From positions 1 through 6,581 of the forward strand of contig JAAYMG010000073.1 of NCBI GenBank assembly GCA_012521525.1: DNA of 6,581 bases. The letters are read 5' to 3'. Each line of letters begins with the position of its first letter. Position 1 is the first letter of the stretch. Shown piece by piece: positions 1-3,899 of this stretch. The DNA comes from Clostridiales bacterium. Lineage in GTDB: Bacteria > Bacillota > Clostridia > Oscillospirales > JAAYOS01. A program made the translations under genes and the position numbers. The notes beneath the pieces are model-generated. The model did no database searches and was not told where the DNA came from. It worked only from the letters and a program-made list of their open reading frames with translations.

Positions 1-1
1 G

Positions 2-322
2 AGCAGAGCCAACTTCGTCATTTCGGACGGCAGTATTGCAGTAATAGATGTTGTCGAGTCGATAACCAAAAGCAGCCGTGAATCGGGCACGGTGCTGTTC
101 ATAAACACCAAGGATCAGACCATGGTCCTTGAAGTTGCGGATCCGAACGGAACTACAAGGAATATCACCGTCAGGGTCTCGACGTCCACAAGGATCCTAA
201 ATGCAAAAAACGGTGCATATATCTCCAGCCTTAGTGCACTGGATATATATGACCAGTTGGACATATACGGGGATTACTATAGCGAGTCTGATTTCGATGC
301 AACAATAATTGTTCTCCGGTAA
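2..322 (+). CDS. C-terminal end of a probable surface/S-layer-type protein (DUF5666-like beta module), 5' partial
   Basis: The frame is open from the left edge to a TAA at 320-322, giving 106 visible residues, so the gene begins outside the window. A GTG at 92 is internal and has no convincing ribosome-binding site. The visible part is rich in alternating beta-branched residues and short polar turns. Its pattern is a beta strand (TVLFINTKDQ), a strand ending in VLEVAD, a threonine-rich strand (ITVRVSTSTRIL), then a loop, LDIYDQLDIYG and a final ATIIVLR. This order (substituent strand, 'S..ALDIYDQLDIYG', terminal 'ATIIVL') resembles the small OB-like DUF5666 repeats found at the end of clostridial S-layer-homology proteins. 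The first ~17 residues may be the end of a preceding copy. No SLH motif, membrane segment or catalytic residue is visible. The surface location is inferred from family resemblance only. Confidence 0.6.
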   Translation, partial: SRANFVISDGSIAVIDVVESITKSSRESGTVLFINTKDQTMVLEVADPNGTTRNITVRVSTSTRILNAKNGAYISSLSALDIYDQLDIYGDYYSESDFDATIIVLR

Positions 323-323
323 C

Positions 324-350
324 CGGATTTAAGCCTGTATGGGCTTTCCG
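324..350 (+). terminator. Weak hairpin after the first gene, possible terminator
   Basis: CGGA (324-327) pairs with TCCG (347-350) and AAGCC (331-335) pairs with GGCTT (342-346), leaving a 3-nt TTT bulge and a 6-nt loop. It begins two bases after the TAA of the upstream gene. There is no immediate T-run; the first (TTTT) comes about 8 nt later at 358-361. It could be an inefficient intrinsic terminator or simply an mRNA 3' hairpin. Confidence 0.3.
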
Positions 351-403
351 AAGAGAGTTTTCCGAAAGGGATTTGAGACACGCCGGAGCAGAACGAACAA
401 GTG

Positions 404-421
404 ATCAAATGTATATCAAAT
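404..421 (+). promoter_or_regulatory. Paired ATCAAAT direct repeats upstream of the GH3 gene
   Basis: ATCAAAT occurs at 404-410 and again at 415-421, offset by 11 bp (one helical turn), 22 bp before the GH3 start codon. The GH3 mRNA leader must be short, so the repeats lie where a regulator or the polymerase would sit. A TATATC (412-417) could be a -10 box, but I see no matching -35 at 17 bp. Operator function is speculative; chance is possible in an A/T-rich stretch. Confidence 0.2.
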
Positions 422-443
422 ATTACGGAAAAGAGGGGAAATC

Positions 444-2762
444 ATGTCAGTAAACATTAAAGAACTCGTATCACAGATGACGCTGGAAGAAAAGGCAAGC
501 CTGTGCTCGGGGAAAGATTTCTGGACGACAAAGGCTGTTGAGAGGCTCGGCATTCCGTCAATGTTTATGAGCGACGGGCCGCACGGTCTGCGCAAGCAGG
601 ATACGAGTGGCGACCATCTCGGGTTGAATGTCAGTGTGCCCGCTACATGCTTCCCGACTGCCGCAGGGTTAGCCAACTCATGGAACAGGGATCTTATAAG
701 GAACATTGGAAAAGCGATCGCCACCGAGTGCCAGGCTGAGCAGGTCGCGGTAGTCCTTGGTCCCGGAGCGAACATTAAGCGCAGCCCGCTTTGCGGACGC
801 AACTTTGAGTATTATTCCGAGGATCCGTATCTATCTGGAGAGCTTGCTGCCAGCCATATCGAAGGAGTTCAGTCCGAAGGCGTCGGCACATCGCTGAAGC
901 ACTTTGCCGTCAACAACCAGGAGACCCGCAGGATGAACGTAAACGCGGTCGTTGATGAACGCGCCCTGATGGAAATATACCTGGCATCCTTTGAAACGCC
1001 TGTAAAGAAAGCACAGCCATGGACTGTCATGTGTTCATACAACAGGATAAACGGCGAATTCGCATGCCAGAATGAGTGGCTGCTCACCAAGGTCCTCAGG
1101 GACATGTGGGGATTTGAAGGATTCGTCGTTACAGACTGGGGTGCAATGGACAAGAGGGTGGAATCCCTTATTGCCGGGACCGAGCTGGAGATGCCGGCAT
1201 CGGGAGGAGTAACGGACAAGGAGATCGTCGAAGCCGTAAAGAACGGCACGCTTGACGAAGCGGTGCTCGACAGGGCGGTAACAAGATACCTCAACATCCT
1301 TTACCGCTGGGAAGAGACCAAACGTCCCGGAACCGTCTTTGACAAAGAGGCACACCACGTATTGGCCCGTAAAGCCGCGGGCGAGACGATGGTCTTGGCC
1401 AAGAATGAAGGAAACGTCCTGCCGTTCAGGAACGGGGATTTCCTCGTAATAGGCAGCTATGCGGAAAATCTGCCTTACCAGGGCGGGGGATCGAGCCATA
1501 TAAATTCGACCAGGGTCGACAACCTGATCGAGGAGCTTGAAAAGCTGACCGGACGCAAAGTCTCATTCGAACCCGGATACCACAGAGACGGCAGGGAAGA
1601 TGAGCAGTTGCTTTCTTCCGCAGCTGAAGCCGCAAAGAATTCCGACAATGTAATAATCGTATTGGGGCAGCCTGAAAGGTTCAGGAGCGAAGGCCAGGAT
1701 CGCCCGCACATGAAGCTGGACGAGAACCAGAACAGGCTCGTGGAGGCTGTGCTGGCGGTAAAACCCGATGCTGCTGTCGTGGTGACATGCGGTTCTTCCC
1801 TGGAGCTCCCGTGGGCAGACAAGGCAAAAGCTATCCTGCTTTCTTACCTGGGCGGTCAGGCGGCAGCCGGGGCCATTGCCGATATCCTCACCGGCGCAGT
1901 CAATCCTTCGGCAAAGCTTGCGGAGACCTGGCCTGAGAGGCTTGAACACAATCCGTCGCACCTCAACTTCCCGGGCGGAGACGACGTCGTATATCACGAA
2001 AGCATATATGTAGGCTACCGCTACTATGACAAGAAAGCCATAAAGCCGCTGTTCCCGTTTGGCCATGGACTCAGCTATACCAGTTTTGAGTATTCCAATA
2101 TCACTGTTGACAAAACCACAATCAATGACGATGAGACCGTCACTGTCAGCGTAGATGTCACAAATACAGGCGCCGTTGACGGCGGTGAGATCGTCCAACT
2201 GTATGTAGCTGACGTCGAAAGCAAAGTCGACCGTCCGGTCAGAGAATTGAAAGGTTTTGAAAAGGTCTTCCTGAAGAGCGGCGAAAAGAAGACGGTCAGC
2301 TTTACGCTTGACAGACGCTCATTTGCGTACTGGGATACGGAAATACACGACTGGGCAGTCGAGTCCGGTAAATTCGATATAGAAGTGGGTCCCAGCTCCG
2401 TATGCCTGCCTTTGAAGGTGACGATAGAGGTCAACGCAAAGCAGACCAGGATCAAGCCTGTTACAAGGTACAGCACCATCGGTGACATAATGGCGATACC
2501 CGGCGGTGAGGCATATTGTATGCAGATGTTCCAGCAGATGGCGAAAACCCTTGGCATTGATGTCACAGGTTCCGGCGATCAGGCCGGCGGAGAAGGAGCC
2601 GCGGCATCTGGTCCTGAGGAAGCCCTCGGAGGCATGGACATGCTGGAGCTGATGAAAGGGATACCTTTGAAGACCCTTGCATCTTTTGCCGGCGGTAATT
2701 TTGACAACAAGATGCTCGAAGGGCTGATCAGGCAGATCAACCAGTCGCTTTTGGGTATATGA
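444..2762 (+). CDS. Glycoside hydrolase family 3 beta-glucosidase-type enzyme with extra C-terminal tail
   Basis: Complete, 772 residues. ATG at 444 follows GAGGGG (433-438) at a 5-nt spacing. GH3 enzymes hydrolyse terminal beta-linked sugars with retention. The N-terminal barrel (about 1-300) carries SDGPHGLRK (Asp44), GPGANIKRSPLCGRNFEY (104-123), the KH pair (Lys152-His153) and VVTDWGA with the nucleophile Asp231 (codon 1134-1136). The second alpha/beta domain (about 310-500) has SEGQDR, with Glu416 (codon 1689-1691) as the likely acid/base. An Fn3-like domain follows (about 560-660), recognisable by FPFGHGLSYTSF, VTNTG and the R-P-V-R-E-L-K-G-F-EKV motif. No PA14 insert and no signal peptide or membrane segment is seen, so a cytoplasmic location is likely. 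Residues about 673-772 are an extra tail (separate entry). Beta-glucosidase is the best guess; beta-xylosidase or a broader glycosidase on plant or steroid glycosides cannot be excluded. It is a single-gene unit ending in its own terminator. Confidence 0.93.
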   Translation: MSVNIKELVSQMTLEEKASLCSGKDFWTTKAVERLGIPSMFMSDGPHGLRKQDTSGDHLGLNVSVPATCFPTAAGLANSWNRDLIRNIGKAIATECQAEQVAVVLGPGANIKRSPLCGRNFEYYSEDPYLSGELAASHIEGVQSEGVGTSLKHFAVNNQETRRMNVNAVVDERALMEIYLASFETPVKKAQPWTVMCSYNRINGEFACQNEWLLTKVLRDMWGFEGFVVTDWGAMDKRVESLIAGTELEMPASGGVTDKEIVEAVKNGTLDEAVLDRAVTRYLNILYRWEETKRPGTVFDKEAHHVLARKAAGETMVLAKNEGNVLPFRNGDFLVIGSYAENLPYQGGGSSHINSTRVDNLIEELEKLTGRKVSFEPGYHRDGREDEQLLSSAAEAAKNSDNVIIVLGQPERFRSEGQDRPHMKLDENQNRLVEAVLAVKPDAAVVVTCGSSLELPWADKAKAILLSYLGGQAAAGAIADILTGAVNPSAKLAETWPERLEHNPSHLNFPGGDDVVYHESIYVGYRYYDKKAIKPLFPFGHGLSYTSFEYSNITVDKTTINDDETVTVSVDVTNTGAVDGGEIVQLYVADVESKVDRPVRELKGFEKVFLKSGEKKTVSFTLDRRSFAYWDTEIHDWAVESGKFDIEVGPSSVCLPLKVTIEVNAKQTRIKPVTRYSTIGDIMAIPGGEAYCMQMFQQMAKTLGIDVTGSGDQAGGEGAAASGPEEALGGMDMLELMKGIPLKTLASFAGGNFDNKMLEGLIRQINQSLLGI
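2460..2759 (+). other. Extra C-terminal helical tail of the GH3 enzyme, split by a Gly/Ala-rich linker
   Basis: After the Fn3-like domain, GH3 residues about 673-772 form a segment outside the core GH3 fold. It starts with a helix-like block, YSTIGDIMAIPGGEAYCMQM, running on to FQQMAKTLG. A low-complexity linker (about 708-730, rich in Gly, Ala and Glu) follows. A second block contains MDMLELMKGIPLKTL and then NKMLEGLIRQINQ before the stop. Both blocks are amphipathic and Met/Leu-rich. A related-looking tail ends the GH78 protein at 3903-4112. I know similar short tails on clostridial glycosidases and esterases, but I cannot name a function; docking to a partner or oligomerisation is conjecture. 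Confidence 0.6.
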
Positions 2763-2865
2763 CAACAGGAAATTCATCCAGTTGTAATGACTTGATCAGC
2801 TGACTTTTGACCAACACTTAACCGAAGAGGATAAGTGCACACGAACAAAGCGTATAGTGCTAACA

Positions 2866-2916
2866 GGGGGCGCAACTTAACAGGTCAAAAACCGGGAAGT
2901 TGCCCCCTTTGCTTTT
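2866..2916 (+). terminator. Intrinsic terminator of the GH3 gene, bulged stem with nested hairpin
   Basis: GGGGG (2866-2870) and CAACTT (2873-2878) pair with CCCCC (2903-2907) and AAGTTG (2897-2902), with a 2-nt CG bulge in the left arm. The 18-nt apical loop can itself fold, GGT (2883-2885) with ACC (2891-2893). The T-rich track TTTGCTTTT (2908-2916) follows at once. It lies 104 nt after the GH3 stop and well before the next gene. There is no T-run on the opposite strand, so it works in the + direction. Confidence 0.8.
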
Positions 2917-2944
2917 GGACCATCACCGCCATTTTCTGTTGGGT

Positions 2945-3033
2945 GCATCACTGTCATATTTGTGTCATGATGCCATCGAGCAAAAATATCACCATGAGCT
3001 TATCACGTGCTAAACATATAAACATATTTGCTC
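2945..3033. promoter_or_regulatory. AT-rich stretch with dyad and direct repeats upstream of the PNPOx-like gene
   Basis: Three repeat signals sit here with no gene. GCATCA (2945-2950) is mirrored by TGATGC (2968-2973). Between and overlapping these arms, TGTCAT occurs at 2952-2957 and 2963-2968, an 11-bp period. Further right, GAGCAAAAATAT (2978-2989) is nearly mirrored by ATATTTGCTC (3024-3033). These could be regulator sites for the gene at 3120, but no known operator is recognised. Confidence 0.25.
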
Positions 3034-3040
3034 AACACAG

Positions 3041-3099
3041 TTGCTGAGGCTCTTGCATTGAATATGATTTTGATTTAAACTTATACATGTTCGTTATAT
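3041..3099 (+). promoter_or_regulatory. Candidate promoters for the PNPOx-like gene
   Basis: Two sigma-A-like pairs are possible. The first is TTGCTG (3041-3046) with TATGAT (3063-3068) at 16 bp spacing. The second is TTGATT (3070-3075) with TTATAT (3094-3099) at 18 bp; it would start the message almost at the Shine-Dalgarno. The first leaves a normal leader of about 45 nt and is preferred. The whole 3040-3105 stretch is A/T-rich, as expected of a promoter after an upstream terminator. Confidence 0.4.
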
Positions 3100-3106
3100 A
3101 AATGCA

Positions 3107-3114
3107 AAGGGGAG
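3107..3114 (+). promoter_or_regulatory. Ribosome-binding site that fixes the start at 3120
   Basis: AAGGGGAG (3107-3114) is a strong Shine-Dalgarno 5 nt before the ATG at 3120. An in-frame ATG at 3102 lies before this site and would translate through it, adding six residues (MQRGVN) that do not belong to the family. The start is therefore 3120. Confidence 0.85.
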
Positions 3115-3119
3115 TCAAT

Positions 3120-3515
3120 ATGTCAAAAATCACAGAAGTCTTAAAGGAAGCCAAAGTTTTTTATGTGGCTACAGTTGACGGTGATCAGCCGCGGGTAAGA
3201 CCGTTTGGAGCGATCACCGACATCGACGGCGTACCGTATACCTGCACCAACAACACAAAGAATGTTTATAAGCAGCTGATGAAAAACCCAAAGGCCGAGA
3301 TCTGCGGGGTTTTGCCTGACGGTAAGTGGGTCAGGATCACCTGTACGCTTGTACGCGACGACTCGGACGAGAAGCGCAGGATAATGCTGGAGCAGGAGCC
3401 GGGACTGAAGCGCATGTACAGCGTAGGCGACGGGATCTTCGAAGTATTGAGGTTCGAGAACGTTGAGGGTTATATATATTCATTTACGTCCGAACCGCAG
3501 AAAATCACTGACTGA
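3120..3515 (+). CDS. Pyridoxamine 5'-phosphate oxidase-like flavin-binding split-barrel protein
   Basis: Complete, 131 residues, starting at the ATG that follows AAGGGGAG. The length and sequence match the short, stand-alone PNPOx-like proteins of Clostridia (COG5015-type as I recall it). Family landmarks are FYVATVDGDQPRVRPFG (14-30), the YTCTNNTKNVYKQL segment (40-53), a central NPKAEICGVLPDGKWVRI strand pair (57-74), the SVGDGIFEVLRF block and the closing IYSFTSEP (119-126). The fold is a small FMN-binding beta barrel that usually works as a homodimer. True pyridoxamine phosphate oxidase activity is unlikely for this short type; flavin or other cofactor binding and a redox or stress role are possible, and the substrate is unknown. 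It has its own promoter region and no close partner gene. It is probably cytoplasmic, with no signal peptide or membrane segment. Confidence 0.9.
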   Translation: MSKITEVLKEAKVFYVATVDGDQPRVRPFGAITDIDGVPYTCTNNTKNVYKQLMKNPKAEICGVLPDGKWVRITCTLVRDDSDEKRRIMLEQEPGLKRMYSVGDGIFEVLRFENVEGYIYSFTSEPQKITD

Positions 3516-3670
3516 CATTCTAAAGCATGGATGATCATCAGTGGTTAAAAACCATCATAGACAAAAGTAGGTTCTTCGATTATTTGTTGTCAATATAGCA
3601 CTTACAGTATTGCTAAGCGAATGCAAAAGCGATTCATGATTCACTATGGGTTTTGATCGTGCTCAGCTGT
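3516..3670. other. Intergenic stretch with no convincing gene
   Basis: Between the PNPOx-like stop and the bidirectional terminator there are 155 bp. They hold a TGGTT/AACCA hairpin (3542-3546 with 3550-3554) without a T-run and a CAATA/TATTG hairpin (3591-3595 with 3608-3612). A 23-codon ATG frame runs from 3527 to a TAG at 3596-3598. The frame lacks a good ribosome-binding site, so I do not call it a gene. No clear promoter for a small RNA is seen. Confidence 0.5.
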
Positions 3671-3705
3671 AAAAAAGGCTTTGCAAGCAAAAGCAAAGCC
3701 TTTTT
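3671..3705. terminator. Bidirectional intrinsic terminator
   Basis: A perfect 13-bp stem: AAAAAGGCTTTGC (3672-3684) pairs with GCAAAGCCTTTTT (3693-3705) around an 8-nt loop. Read on + it ends in five T; read on - the six A at 3671-3676 become six T. It ends the PNPOx-like message, 156 nt after its stop, and would back up termination from the GH78 side. Confidence 0.93.
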
Positions 3706-3712
3706 CACAATT

Positions 3713-3797
3713 GCCGTAAAGGGTAGGGCGGCGATAAAGCCATCAAGTACAGGGCAACGATAAAGCCGTCAAGTAATGGGCTGCGATAAATTGGATA
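3713..3797. repeat. Degenerate 26-bp tandem repeat between two terminators
   Basis: Two full units lie head to tail at 3726-3751 and 3752-3777; they share 21 of 26 bases, around the core CGATAAAGCC-TCAAGTA. A third, partial unit at 3778-3797 keeps GGGC-GCGATAAA and then diverges. A weaker partial copy of the unit's right half precedes them (3713-3728, GCCGT...AAG...GGG). Each of the first units contains GATAAAGCC, and the first has a small GGC/GCC dyad. There are no spacers, so it is not a CRISPR array. Confidence 0.75.
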
Positions 3798-3817
3798 ACA
3801 GTCTATCACTCTGTTCG

Positions 3818-3856
3818 AAAAAAACAGCCGCGCTCAGAATCGGCAGACGGCTGTTT
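3818..3856 (-). terminator. Intrinsic terminator of the GH78 gene
   Basis: AAACAGCCG (3822-3830) pairs with CGGCTGTTT (3848-3856), a perfect 9-bp stem with a 17-nt loop. Read on the - strand it is followed by a run of seven T (3824 down to 3818). It lies 43 nt after the GH78 stop. On the + strand there is only TTT and then CTCC, so it faces the GH78 gene. Confidence 0.88.
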
Positions 3857-3899
3857 CTCCAAAAGCATCAGGACATGTCTGACAGGGATTTGCCTGCTG

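Noticed and set aside
92..322. Treating the first gene as a complete 76-residue protein from GTG at 92
   Set aside because: The same frame is open to the window edge and the upstream residues continue the same beta-rich pattern; no ribosome-binding site precedes the GTG.
1563..2198. Long antisense frames inside the GH3 gene (the longest 211 codons), and similar + frames inside the GH78 gene
   Set aside because: They mirror strongly supported coding frames, match no family I recognise and lack ribosome-binding sites; they are shadows caused by codon bias.
2762..2785. ACAAC/GTTGT hairpin at the GH3 stop as a terminator
   Set aside because: The stem is short and interrupted and no T-run follows; the real terminator is at 2866-2916.
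2835..3047. 70-residue + frame starting at GTG, with AAGAGG 4 nt upstream
   Set aside because: It runs straight through the GH3 terminator stem and the repeat-rich promoter region, its composition is Cys/His-rich and non-protein-like, and the AAGAGG is part of a CACTTA/TAAGTG hairpin (2815-2837).
3102..3119. ATG at 3102 as the start of the PNPOx-like gene
   Set aside because: It lies before the Shine-Dalgarno at 3107-3114; the extra six residues are not part of the family, and the ATG at 3120 has ideal spacing.
3726..3797. CRISPR array
   Set aside because: The 26-bp units are directly adjacent with no spacers, are degenerate, and no cas gene is present.
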